A stretch of DNA of 64,000 nt, from NCBI GenBank assembly GCA_014529385.2, contig CM043960.1, forward strand, positions 72,491,910 to 72,555,909. Reading direction: 5' to 3'. Positions 25,067-39,602 of this stretch are shown in pieces. The notes under the pieces are model-generated. The model searched no databases. It was not told the DNA's origin and worked only from the letters and a program-made list of their open reading frames with translations. The position numbers and the translations under genes are program-made. The stretch comes from Adiantum capillus-veneris (taxonomy: Eukaryota; Streptophyta; Polypodiopsida; Polypodiales; Pteridaceae). Each line of letters begins with the position of its first letter. The stretch's first letter is position 1.

Positions 25067-25830
25067 CAGCAATATACCTCCTCTTTTTTATTATTTGCAT
25101 CTCAAATTCATATGCATGAGGGTTGTAACCAGTCATCCACCAAAATCTGGGAGAAACTATTTGGTTTATACTTCTTCCATAAGCTTAGCAAAAGCATTGT
25201 CTATCCCCTCATGGCAGCTTGGAAAAATTGGCAATGCATCAAACAAGGCATAAGTAGAAATAACATCATCAAACATCATAGTTTACACATAACCATAGGT
25301 TCTATATCAACCTTAGAAGCATGCACATTAGTAGATTAAAGCTCAATACAAGATTCTAGAAGAGCATTTTCAATGCAACCATCTTTGGCATGATTGACAT
25401 CCACATGAATGTCATCAAAATAACCATACATTGAGACAAAATCTTTATCCATTGCAACATTTATATCATGAGAGTCTTGTAACCTATTTTCCACAGATGA
25501 ACATATACATGTTCAAAGACCAAGGTACTCAGATAAATATAAGGTTTATTATACAAAACAAACTTACATAGCCTGATTTTGTACAAATGAATAACATCAG
25601 GTTGGTACAAGACCCCATCCAAAAGGAAGAAGCTCCTTCACAAACTTCAAACCAGCTACCATAATCTTCCAAACAATAAAGCACCAAAAAAGCTGAACCA
25701 AAAAGAGTAGCCCTCACTTGCACCCATAGAAACAACACAACATTTTGTTAGCATTGGCTCTGTATGCAAGTGATGCATGGCCTAATTATAACTGTCGTAG
25801 TCAATTACACCATTATAAACAAACTTTTAA
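25067..25830. other. Region right of copia A, nothing firm
   Basis: AT-rich DNA, continuous with 19051-19872 before copia A inserted. Minus-strand frames are broken and carry no motif that I recognise. Confidence 0.35.
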
Positions 25831-28240
<2,410 letters not shown>

Positions 28241-28244
28241 CAAT

Positions 28245-28458
28245 TTATGTCGAGAATACCAAAAAGGTGTATAAACTAGTTTCCAGACATTGTTTACGTA
28301 CAGAATACCAAAAAGGTGTATAAACTAGTTTTCAGACATTGTTTATGTCGAGAATATCAAAAAGGTGTATAAACTAGTTTCCAGACATTGTTTATGTCAA
28401 AAATACCAAAAGGTGTATAAACTGGTTTCCAGACATTGTTTATGTCGAGAAAACCAAA

Positions 28459-28461
<3 letters not shown>
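28245..28461. repeat. 52-bp tandem minisatellite
   Basis: Four full units and a partial one, each with GAATACCAAAAAGGTGTATA followed by AACTAGTTTCCAGACATTG and TTTATGTCGA. One isolated related copy lies near 27815-27850, inside the right part of the satellite, so the two repeat types are interleaved. Confidence 0.88.

Positions 28462-28537
<76 letters not shown>
28462..28537. repeat. (GT)38 microsatellite
   Basis: A pure GT run of 76 bp that abuts the minisatellite. Confidence 0.95.
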
Positions 28538-28540
<3 letters not shown>

Positions 28541-28599
28541 GTCTTGCACCGAACGGCTATTTCCGTGTGTGTGTGCGTACGTGCGCATGCGCGCGATTG

Positions 28600-31500
28600 T
28601 TCCAATCAAGGTAATCACAAGAGCTCATGCTAAGAAAAAGAAACACAACTCCTCTGATGATTTGGAAAATACAAAAATTTCCTATAAAAGGATCAAAAGA
28701 AGCAGAAGCAAAAGATATGAGATGAGAAAACAAAAACAACGGGCCGAAATCGAGGAGAAAGCAAAAAATCTATTCCAAGAAAAGGTGAAAGAAACGGGAA
28801 GCGAAATCAAAGAAACAACCGTGAAATTTGGAGGATCAATTTTGGTTGATAAAAATTTTGAGCCTATTAATGCAGCCTTGGAAGCTTATCAAGCGGGACT
28901 TAAAGCAGGCCAAAACATGGAAAACAAATGGAAAAACTATCCCCCTCCAGACATGGAAGCAGCTAATCTTGAAGCTTATCAAAATTTGGTAAGAATCACG
29001 CAAGAGATACTGGAAAAAAAAACCCAAGCTTGAAAGTATTGCAAAACTTGAGGAGCTTGTGGTAAGAGACAGTAAAGAAAAATCCGAAGTGGTGGTAGAA
29101 CCCTACCTTGAAACAAAAGAACGAGAACTTGTAGTGCCGGACAGCGAAGATGCCTTAGATGGAATTCCATTCATAGAGGAAGACTGGCCAGGACATTATG
29201 GGAAAAAGTTAGAGAAATCAATAATGGGAGCCTAACTCTAAAGTCAGCTCCTATTGAGGAAGTATGGTTGGACAACCTACCTCCTGATATGAACATGGAT
29301 GTACAATCCTTGTACGGGGATTGTGAATCTGAAGCTTCACGAATGTCTAAACCATTGACATTGAAAACATTACCCTCTTACTTGGGAGATAACGAAGATG
29401 AATCCATATTGTGTAAGACCACTCAAGTAAAAAGAGTTGAACAGACCCTAGAAGTAGACAATATTCATTCAATCATGTCTACACCCATCCAATGCACTCT
29501 TACCTTGGGGGAACTGTTAAAACTCAGAAAACCCTAGAGAAGGTGGGGATAACGGGGCTAATCTCAAAAAATTAAAAAATTTGACAAACAAAATGGACAA
29601 CAAAGAGATTCGATATGTTCCAATGAACAAAGTTGGAGAATATTACGAAGGGGAAGAAGAAAACACAACCCTTCCAGTGAAATATAATGACATTGAAACC
29701 ATGGCAATACTAGATAGTGGAGCAGGGATAGCCATAGCCACAAAAGCAGTATGGGAATCCTGGGGACAACCACCCATTAGAAAAACTCTAATGAAATTGC
29801 AATTGGCTGACAGACACATTGAAAGACCATTAGGGCTGCTTGAAACAATGATAGTCAATTCCTGTGGAATTGAATATCAACACACTTTTACAAAATCATA
29901 TCGAGAAGACCTTTCATGCAACAGGTACAGCTTATCCAAGATTGGGAAAACAATTATCTGTACTTGAAGCAAGTGGGATATATAACAAGGGTAAATCTAA
30001 AAGATCACACTTATAGAGATGTCTTGAAAACACCCATACAAAAGTTTGATTTAGTTTCTTCGGTTGAAACTAAGCTTCCATCTTGGTTAAACAAAGACAC
30101 TCCTATTTGGATGTGTGGAGCTTCAAAAAATGGGAGCTTAAAACGAGAAGAATGTATCTTAGAAAGGGATTGCACAAACAAAGTCTATGTACATGAACCC
30201 TTTCCTGAACATTTGTTTGAGCCATTTGAGTGGAATCAAATTTTAGCGACAATGGATGTATGTATGAATATGTCTATGCCTACTCAATTTTGTAATGAGA
30301 ATAGCTATGATATAATCCCCATCCAAATGATTTCAACCCTCAACATTGAAGATGAAATTGAGGAACCCAAGGACTTGATGAAAGCTCAACAAGTCTTTTC
30401 AGACCTCTACTATGATGCAACAGATGAGTTAGATGAACACTCAGCTACCTCAGAAGATTCGGGGTCAGAAAAAGAACATATGAGAGCTAACCTACTCTTG
30501 AAAGGAGAGGAGGAAACGTTTTTTGACTTTTCTAACCAGAAATCGAGAAGACAAAATAGTATAGGCGAAAAAGAGACACCAAAAATGTGAAAGCTAGACC
30601 TATGCCATCAGTCTCCAGTAGAACACAATTCCTAATGCAGATAGATGCATGATTGTGTCAAGGACAAAATCATTGGCAGATATCCTTCAAACAAAAATCC
30701 AAAAATGTCAAAAACATCGAGAAAAACAAGGAAGGATACTCAAGCAAAACCAAAAAAACAGGACAAGGGGCCAATCATGACACAAGTTGAGCGGAAAAAG
30801 AAATATCAAGAGTTGAAAAAATCTCTAAAGGAGATATATACGACCGAAATGGAAACCACAAAAGAGGATGGTAAGGATGTAATGAGTGTTCCATCCCATT
30901 ATAAAAAGTATACCTCCAAGATTGAAAAATCATAGTCGAATAACCTATTAGGGAATTACGAAAAGAGGGCGAGTCCTACGAAGGGCCTGAGAACGCGATA
31001 AAGAGAAACTGGGTTGAACCCTCGGGGGGTCCACTATGTGTAAAACTACCATATCACGTGCGTTCAAGACATGTTTGTAAAACCCCTTATCTGTGAATTT
31101 TGTTAAGAATAGAATGTACCATTTCTTTTAAAATCTATAATTTTTTTTCAAATTTGAAAAAATAATGCCCTTCTGTATATATATTTCTGTAAGAACTTTT
31201 AATACCCTTCTGTTGAACTCACGTGATAGGTTACATTTTTATTATGTAACCTCCCCGGGGCTAAACCAAGGGAAGAACCTAGGCTTGACTACATTGCAAA
31301 TGACCTAGCAGAGGAAGAAGAAGAGCTTTTGCTAAGCTTGCTAAAAGAATACCGAGATATCTTCGCTTGGTCTTACAAGGATCTCAAGGGTGTTGATCAA
31401 GAAATTTGTCAACATACCATACCCATGAGAGATGATGTGAAACCAAGTAGACAAAGGCCGTACACATATGATAAAACATTTGCTAGGAAAATCAAAGAAG

Positions 31501-32606
31501 AGATTGAGAAACTAAAGGAAGCCGAATTCATTTACAAAATTGAACACATAGATTGGGTGTCTCCAATTGTGGTAGTACCCAAGAAGAATGGAAAATTACG
31601 AGTGTGTGTCAATCTCAAAAAAGTGGATGCAGCTATTACTAGAGACAAATTTTCTCTTTCAATCACTAAGCATGTTTTAGAACGAGTTACAGAAAAAGAA
31701 GCCTACAGTTTTTTAGATGTCTTTTCAGGATACAATCAACTTTTGGTTGACCCAAAAGATCAGCATAAAACTGCTTTTGCAACGGAATGGGGTATTTTTG
31801 CCTATCGGGTTATTCCCTTTGGGTTAACTAATGCTCTTGCCACATTTCAAACATCAGCATATATTCATGGCTAGACAAGAAAAAATTATTGGACATATAG
31901 TGTCTAAAAATTGCATAGCTACTGATATTGAAAAAATTCATGTCATTGCTGATTTGCCTAGACCAACAACAGTCAATGGGGTTCAAGCCTTCATGGGGCA
32001 TTGTGGATATTACAGACGGTTCATTTACATGTATGCTATAATTGCAAAACCCATGTATAGCTTGATTACACACTTTGAATGGACTGAGGCATGTGAAGAA
32101 TCCTTCATAAAGCTTAAGCAAGCTCTCACCTCAGCTCCAATATTGAAAGTACCATATTGGAATAAGATATTCCACATACATGTAGATGCTTCCAATTTTG
32201 CCATAGGTTGTATACTAGCTCAACCAGGAGATGGGAAAATTGACTTTTCTATTTCTTATGCTAGCCGACAGTTGAACATGGCAGAAAAGAATTACACATT
32301 GAAAGAGAAGGGTTATGAATGATCTATGTCGTTAAAAAGTATAGACATTACCTATTAGCCAACAAGTTTGTGTTTTTTGTAGACCACCAAGCTTTGTTGT
32401 ATTTGGTCAACAAGCCATGCAGCATAGGAAGAATAGTGAGATGGTTCATCATTCTTCTGGAATTTGATTTCACTGTGGTTGTAAAAAAGGGCACTACACA
32501 TCAAAGAGCAGATCATTTGTCAAGGATTATTTCAGGAGAATCACCTAAAGGGGTAGACGATGATCTACCAGATGCCTATTTGTTCTCCGTGGAAATGATG
32601 CCTTGA
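28600..32606 (+). pseudogene. Decayed Ty3/gypsy gag-pol, element B (non-chromovirus type)
   Basis: Pieces of one element in different frames: a Lys/Glu-rich gag-like part (to 29033), an aspartic protease (ILDSGAGIAIATK near 29708-29750) running into a shifted RPFMQQ segment at about 29910, a long linker (29916-30935) with no known domain, reverse transcriptase (31329-31850: RVCVNLKKVDAA, SFLDVFSGYNQ, VIPFGLTNALATFQ), then the connection domain (GHIVSKN, MGHCGYYRRF) and RNase H (HVDASNFAIGCILAQ to ADHLSRI, ending 32606). The segment between ATFQ and GHIVS, which should carry the RT catalytic xxDD box, is missing and the frame changes there. No integrase follows and no LTRs were recognised. RNase H features suggest the Athila/Tat side of gypsy; the exact lineage is uncertain. 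Confidence 0.75.
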
Positions 32607-33039
32607 TGGTCGGAAAGCATGGTATCATTGATGACCATAGCTCAAGTGGATTCACAAATACCACTTAAAACCAATTCAGGAATTTTGGGAAAAATTTGAG
32701 TCCTGTTTCTTATAATGGCACTTCCAATTGGATAAAATATAGCAATATACAAGGGCCAACCATATAGTTTATGTGCCAATTTGCCATTATTTTTTAATCC
32801 TTACATTACATTACTTCACTTTGGTCAAATTTTTCCACATGTTGGATTACATCTGGTCACCAGTACATGACCTTTCTCGAAGAGAAAATGATACCAATGT
32901 CCTTTGTTTGAAATCAAATCATAGAAACTAGATACCCTTGAGCTATAGAAATCTGCAAATGAGAAAACAACTTCTTGCAAAACTAGTTATAGGTTGTGAG
33001 TCATAAAAGAAGTCTATCATCTCAAGTATGGAAATCCGG
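32607..33039. other. Spacer after element B, nothing recognised
   Basis: No coding region or clear repeat is supported between the RNase H end of element B and the palindromic tandem repeat. Confidence 0.4.
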
Positions 33040-33491
33040 ACAAATCCCCACTTCAAAATTTAGTAGTGATCCCTTATTTCTGCACTTAAAATGGGCATGA
33101 GGCTCTTGAACTTAATTTCGAGCCTCCACCTCACTTAGTGGGCATGAGGCTTGAGCTACCTAAGCGACCTCATATCCATTTTGAGCGATTCTGTAGTCAA
33201 AATGGACATTAGGCTCGAACTTCAGTTCGAGCCTGCACCCCATTTATATACATAGTGGACATGTGGCTTGAGCTACCTAAGCCACCCCATATCCATTTTG
33301 AGTGCTTCCTGTAGTCAAAATGGGCAGGAGGCTCGAACTTAAGTTCGAGCCTCCACCTCACTTGTAAACATAGTGGACATGCTGTTTGAGGTGCCTAAGC
33401 CACCTCATACAATTCTGTTATGGGCATGAGACAAGCATCACCTTGTTCACATATATATTAATGAGCATGAGGCTTGAACTTAAGTTCGAGC
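33040..33491. repeat. Tandem repeat of about 120 bp with a palindrome in each unit
   Basis: Four degenerate units containing the phrases CATGAGGCTTGAGCTACCTAAG, CATATCCATTTTGAG, GTAGTCAAAATGG and CCTCCACCTCACTT. Each has an inverted repeat around GGCTCGAACTT/AAGTTCGAGCC. It is perfect over 26 bp at 33328-33353 and imperfect near 33090, 33210 and 33468. The array ends close to the broken end of the Tat fragment. Confidence 0.85.
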
Positions 33492-33659
33492 CATGCTTGG
33501 TAATAGGTACAATGCCCGACACAAGCCAGCCACAAAGGAACAAGTGCAATGATTCAAAATTATCTTAGAGAGAGTACATGAGAGAGAGAGAGAACTCCAT
33601 TTAGCATTTTCCTTTATGTATAGCGTAGATATCTCAAACCATGTTGGTAACCAAAGGTA

Positions 33660-35925
33660 GAGCTGACCATTGCAGTTCTCAACCAACCCATTGCATTGTG
33701 GGTAGTAAGGAGAAGAATGCCTATGCTGAATATTCAATTTCTCCATGAGAGTAGAAACAAGTTTTTCCCTAAATCCTGGTCCACGATCAGAAATAATAAC
33801 CATAGGAGCTCCAAACCTGCAACACACCTGTTCATATAAAAAAGAGGCCACTCTTCCTGCTGTTACATCTTTTACTGCTCTTGCCTCCACCCATTTTGTC
33901 AAATAGTCCACAGCCACAAGGATATACCTTTTACCATTGTTGGTCCTTGGCATTGGACCTACAGCATCTACTCCCCATTTTGCAAATGCATCAAAAGACA
34001 TTATAGCTTTCTGAGGCTCAGCCAAAATCTTCCGATTTGCAAACACTTGTCATTCATGGCATGACTTGCACCAAAAATAAGTATCTCTCATCATAGAGGG
34101 CCAACAATAACCTGCTCTCAAAACACGAAAGACAACCTGATCCTTGCCTCGATGGCCTGTTTCTTCATGGCAGTGCTCCAAAATCAAGCCTATCTCTTCT
34201 TTGTACGGCACTTTTCTCAAAATGCTATCCTTGCCATAAAGCATGAGATCCTCACCTACCATTGTGAAGTTTCTTGCTTTTGCAACTATTCTCTTACGCC
34301 GATCCTTTGACATGCCCTCTGGACATTGCCCTTTACCAAGAAATACTTCTACATCTTGCAATGATTCCCTTCCTGCATACAAGGCTTCCTTGACCTTTAA
34401 AGGAGCTACCAAGGCATCCAACTTGTCCCTAGCCAACTCATCAGCTTCTTTATTCTGCTCACGAGGAACATGCTTAAACTGTATCTTCTCAAACTCATGC
34501 AAAAGCTTCTTGATGCCATAGAACCACTTCTTCAAATTGTCTTTCTTAACATTCCACAAACCAAGCAATTGATTCATGACTAGCAATGCATCCCCTTTTG
34601 CAATGACCCTCTTCAGTCCAAACTCAACACATTGCTTCAACCCAAGGAAAAGCGTGAGATACTTGGCCTCATTGTTACTTTCAGCTTCATCAAGATCATA
34701 AGCTCTAGAAAAGATTACATCGCCTTTTGGGTTCTTAATGACTACCCCACCACTTTCCTTTTGAAGAACTTTCCTGTATGCACCATCAAACATCATTCTA
34801 TACGCATCTGTAATATCTACTTCCTCTTCATGATCATCCTTGTCAACCCTTGGGTAAGATGGAAGCTCCCCCCCCTTATGTACCACTATGTCTACCAAGT
34901 GAGCTTTAACAGAATGATCCACTTTAAACTCAAACTCATACTCTTGAAGCTCCAAAGTCCACTTTAAGATGCGCTTGCTAGGCTTCAAATGTTGTACTAC
35001 ATCCGGCAAAAGATTCGATGTGGTGAGCACATAGAACTTTTGGAGCAGCAAATAGGTTTTAAACCTACGACAAGCAAGAACCAAGGCGAATACCCACTGT
35101 TCCATTTTCGTGTAGGAGAACTCGCTTACATTCTTCATCTTGCTCTCAAAATAAACTGGCTTGAAGTTCCTTCCTTGCTTTTGTAAGAGAACCGACCCAA
35201 AAGCTACTGACCCCACACTAATAGATACATAGAAAATCGACTACAAGTCGGAAGGACTCACTGTTGGTAAAGCACACAATACCTCCTTGATGCCATCAAA
35301 AGCCTGTTGCATGTCTTCATTCCATTCAAACCCTTGAACTCTTTGACTCAATTTCTGGAGAGGATACACATACTAATATAGCATCCAAAAAAAACGTGAC
35401 AAGTACCTGAGCTTATGCACAAATGATGCCAAATCCTTTGTGTTGCTGGATGGATCCATAAGTAATAAAGCCTTAACTTTCTCTGGGTCAGCTTCTATTC
35501 CATTTTCGGAAACCACATGTCCTAGCAAATGGACTCTGGCATGAGCAAACTTACACTTCTTTGGGTTGAGTTGCCCACCCTCTTGTTGAAGCCTTTCAAA
35601 ACTCAACCTCAACTTCTCCAAATGTGTGACCCTTGAGCTATAACACCCAATGTCATCCATGAAAACGCGAATGAACTTACCCAAGTAGGGACCAAACAGT
35701 CTATTCATCCATCGTTGGAAGGTAGCATATGCATTAACTAGCCCAAAAGGCATTCTTTGTAGGCAAAACAACCTCAAGGAGTAATGAAGGTCGTCTTCAA
35801 TCGATCTTCAATCGTTATCAAGATCTGAAAGTAACCAGAAAATCCATCCATGATTGAGTAACGTTCATGACCTGCAACCTGATTGAGGATTTCATCTAAA
35901 AAGGGCGATGGGATACTGTGCACAG
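33660..35925 (-). pseudogene. Truncated Tat-type gypsy pol fragment (RT, RNase H, aRNase H, IN)
   Basis: Read on the minus strand from about 35925: reverse transcriptase (YSIMDGFSGYFQ, MPFGLVNAYATFQ, box FMDD), a degraded RNase H (SVAFGSVLLQK), a second archaeal-type RNase H (MFDGAYRK, ESNNEAKY, KGDALLVMNQ, NKEADELA), then integrase with zinc finger, Asp (VAVDYL), Asp (SDRG) and Glu (LVEN). From 35777 down, all parts share one frame, interrupted by stops at about 35373, near 35240 and at 34047-34049; the last replaces the final Cys of the zinc finger. Integrase homology ends near 33660, soon after the catalytic Glu, and the N-terminal part of RT is missing, so both ends are truncated. Dual RNase H is known for the Tat clade. 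Confidence 0.85.
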
Positions 35926-36769
35926 GGAAAAGGCAAAAACATGATTAAAGTGGATACCTAGGTAGCCACTCAAACCCCATCTTGGACATACACACAATCG
36001 TCCTTTGTTACACGCCCTTCAATACCTAGGTGCCTTTGCTCTAAAAACCCATTTAATTTGAAAATGCGGACCCGTAAATGATGACGAAACAAATTTTGCC
36101 TAGTGTCTTTGTTTTCTTTGACATGTTCTCCATGGACATTGGTTGTAGATAATCTACATATTAATAAAAAAAACTCTACTAGTTTGGTGATAAAACTTTA
36201 CTAGTCCACAAAATCTAATATTTTGGTGCAACTTGTGGTTATCATTCAAATTTGAAGAAACACCAATTTTAAAAAGAGAAAGAAAAACAAGTTCTATATC
36301 AAAGCAATCAAGAAATCTTGACTAGAGCTACATAAAGATGTAGAAGACCTTGTTGCTGCGATGATCATGGATAATTTGTCCAGATTTTCTCCCAAAGTGG
36401 CAAATTATCATGCCAAGATGCCAAGTTTTATGTTTGGCTTTAGACATTTCTTATGTATTGCTAAAATGTGTGTTGAACATATACCTGAATATTAAGGGCT
36501 TACTTAGCATGACATATGGTGCACATAGACTCCGGCAAAATGGCCAAATGTATCAAGTGTATCTTGATATATATATTTTTCCTCTTTTCTGTTATAGAGA
36601 TTGTTGTAATTTTTAAAGGCTTTTCTAATCATTTATTGAGATGTATAACTACAATTCCCTAACTTTGACCTTGAAAACTGAGGCCAAAAGTGAATATAAC
36701 CAAAATTGTTCATTTTATTCAATTAGGATATGTCACCAATGCATGCAAGCAATGCCGCTGCATGCAAGT

Positions 36770-36935
36770 AGTAGGACTGCCACTACTTGTAGTGCAAGCA
36801 CCAATCCTCAAATGAGAAGGATGACTCTATTATTGATTTTGAAGAGCTTAGGATATGTCACCACTGCGTGGTGGGAATGCAAGCACCAACTCTCAAACTA
36901 GAAGGATGACTCCATTTTTCATTTTGAGGGGCTTA
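36770..36935. repeat. Imperfect tandem duplication
   Basis: Two direct copies share GGATATGTCACCA, GCAAGCACCAA, CTCAAA and AGAAGGATGACTC followed by a TTTTGA(A/G)G(A/G)GCTTA segment. The period is about 100-120 bp, with mismatches and small gaps. Confidence 0.65.
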
Positions 36936-37181
36936 AGAGTAACACCCCAATTATTTTCACACAAATTGAAAGGGCATACAACTATTTTTTGCAAATTTAC
37001 CACAACTCTTTGGAAGTGCAGCATTTTCCTAGCCCTTCTCTAGAATGGTAAAACCCTTTTAGCAGGGTATTGTAGCCTTTTGACAGGGCTTTCAAGAACT
37101 GTGCATTTGATCACATGAATAAGTGACCCATTCTTTATAGAAGATGGGTGAGAAAGCCATACTAATTTGTTAAGAAAAAAT

Positions 37182-37184
<3 letters not shown>

Positions 37185-37251
<67 letters not shown>
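37185..37251. repeat. Compound (CT)n(AT)n microsatellite
   Basis: About 30 bp of CT followed directly by about 37 bp of AT. Confidence 0.95.
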
Positions 37252-37252
<1 letters not shown>

Positions 37253-38012
37253 CCTTAAATCCCCTCTCTCCTTGTTTTGCGATCATCACATGCATGGGTG
37301 ACAAGAAAAAATCTCAATAATTTGTCAAAAAACACGCTCTCAAAAATTTCAAGAGCTCATGGTTTGCCATGTGGCCTTACTAGAATTCACTCTCCATTGA
37401 GATGTAGCGAAGAACATTGTTTGCCCCTTGAGCTCTGATTTTAATGCAAAATAAGTTGTATTATGGCATGTGACACATAGAGCAAAGGCTCTAGCTTGCT
37501 GTATGCAACCTCTAGAGTAAGTGCCCCTTGGAGCTGAAGTTGCTAGCACTAAACAATTCATAGCCTTTGATTTCAAATGTTACTTTCCAATCAAGCTTTC
37601 TTGGACTATACTCTCATATTGAGAATAAGTTCTTTTGTCTTTTTGTGGAAAGTATATGCCTCTAACAAGCCTGAAGCAAAACATCCTTGCTCCCTTCTTG
37701 TAGTTGATTCGTTGCTATCACTCATGCATAGCTTCTTCAACTTGAGAAAAGCAAAAGAGGTTTTACTTTCAAGGGCCAAGGGGATTGATTAGTTGAAACA
37801 CTTTGTCTAAAATAGTGCATTTTCAAAGAACTTTGAAAAGTTTCCCAATTAGGTCTATTGTATCAAGCGGAAAAGGTAATGATGCGTTTGGTGAGAAGCA
37901 AATTTAATACATGGTTGCCTCCCAAGTGTTCTCAAAGAGTCATATTGTCCCCACAATAGACATTGTCAATTTTTTTCTATCGTGGAGAGGCGCATGCGTA
38001 GATGTGCACGTG

Positions 38013-38039
<27 letters not shown>
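38013..38039. repeat. (CA)n microsatellite
   Basis: A run of about 27 bp. Confidence 0.9.
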
Positions 38040-38044
<5 letters not shown>

Positions 38045-38267
38045 CCTCGCAAAGAGAATCACCATATTAGAAACAAAGTTGTGAAAAAAACTATTATGTC
38101 GCACTCAAGAATGATAACTCAGGAGCTTTAGATGTGTTAGGGTGATGTGAGAGTACCTATGTTGCCATGTGTTCTTTGAGAATAGATTCAATGACAAGAA
38201 TTGCGTTTGGCAATTGTCACACATATTGCAAAGCTTGAACCACATTAAAGATGACATAGCAAGTCCA

Positions 38268-38345
38268 AAGAAGCTAGCTTGGTTGGTTGAGCATTTATCC
38301 TTTGTGACGTGGATCATGGGTTTGAAAGCGACTAGACGAGCTTGA
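38268..38345 (+). repeat. tRNA-derived SINE-like sequence, candidate
   Basis: TAGCTTGGTTGG at 38275-38286 matches the polymerase III A box TRGCNNAGTNGG at 11 of 12 positions. GGTTTGAAAGC at 38319-38329 matches the B box GGTTCGANNCC at 9 of 11. The start-to-start distance of 44 bp equals that in tRNAs. No clean acceptor stem pairing is seen, so a SINE or tRNA pseudogene is more likely than a working tRNA gene. Confidence 0.4.
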
Positions 38346-39489
38346 TAACGCTCTTGAGCGTTATTGCTGGAAAAAAGATGAGATAGCATGATAAAGGGGT
38401 GAACTAGTGCTGATGAAGACAAAATGAAAAGGGAATATGGCCAAGTGCAAAACAAATTCAAAGAGCTAGAGTATGCCCTTGAGTTTCAATCAACGTTAGC
38501 TTGTAACTAGACACCAAGAGTATATTTAAGCTATGTGCAATGTACATGCCCTAGCCCAAAAAGGTCATAACTATTCTAAATGCCTTGAAATCAAGGTCAT
38601 AACTAATCTACATGCCTTGAAATCAGAAGCTCTAGAAGCTTTTTAACTATTTTGAGGGTGCAAAAGGTCCCTTTAGGAAAGAAAAGAGAGGAGCTAAATT
38701 TTTGGCATGTGAAAACATGTCTAAAAGCAAGCAAGGAGAAAGGTGTACAATTTTTTAAATATCTTTTTTGACTTATAAATGGATCCTTTTCAAATTTTCA
38801 TTGACGGCTCGTGACTTCTTTCTCCCAAAATCGTTATAAAATGTTTTTCTTAGTTTGTCCCTTCAAAAACTTGATGACTTTTTTTTCATTTTTTGTTTTT
38901 AAATGCCATAGTTTTTTTTTTTTTTGCAAAACTCACTGTGAGCAATAAAAAATAAAATACAAGAGACAAAATTTCTTAAAATGCCAAAGTTAATCTTCAC
39001 CTTGTTCTATAAAAGGGCAAGTTATACATGAGAAAAACTACACAACAAAATACAGTACCAACCATTGTACAAGAAATCCATGTTCTCCATTGATTACCAT
39101 AGGATTTCATGCACATTTTAGTGGGTGTCCAACAATTAGTGACCTTGCAGGAAAAAATTGCAAATGGGTGCAAAAAAATTGAAAATTTGAATTTTACAAG
39201 AACGATCTATTCTTGGGAGAGAAAGTATTTAAGAGTCAAATGCTTCTTATCATAACACAAGTAGTGAGATTTTGTTATTTTAAGCATGTATGGAAGGCAA
39301 GGAATTGTCACATCTTCACGAGAACACACTTATAGAAACTAAATTCTCAAAGATAATCCAAGAAAGTAAGGGGATGATCATCGCCATTGGGAGACAATCA
39401 AAATTTGATGAATGGAACCAAATTTTCAACTTGCTTGGGTGAAGAGTTGGACTCATTCCTTTCCTTGGGGTGGCTTCCCTATCATCTGA

Positions 39490-39602
39490 TGTAGTTATGT
39501 CCGTCATGGCTCGTCACGAGCATGGCAAAAATTTGTAATTTCTTTGATTGTGTTAATATAAGCCACTCACAATTGTGAGTTTTGCAACAGCGAAAAAAAA
39601 GA
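39490..39602 (+). repeat. Retroposon 3' tail with terminal hairpin, copy 1
   Basis: Contains TTGTAATTT, then a perfect 16-bp palindrome ACTCACAATTGTGAGT at 39565-39580, then an A-run. The same order recurs at 40600-40671 and, inverted, at 41065-41100. The left boundary is a guess. Confidence 0.45.

Noticed and set aside
28357-28618. Open frames with long Thr-His or Val-Cys runs; similar ones near 44200-44490, 47800-48090 and 50080-50540
   Set aside because: They are translations of (GT)n or (CA)n microsatellites.
29916-30935. Possible envelope gene in element B
   Set aside because: Lies between protease and RT rather than after integrase, and has no signal peptide or membrane segment.
38268-38345. 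A functional tRNA gene
   Set aside because: Boxes fit but the acceptor stem does not pair and the B box has two mismatches.
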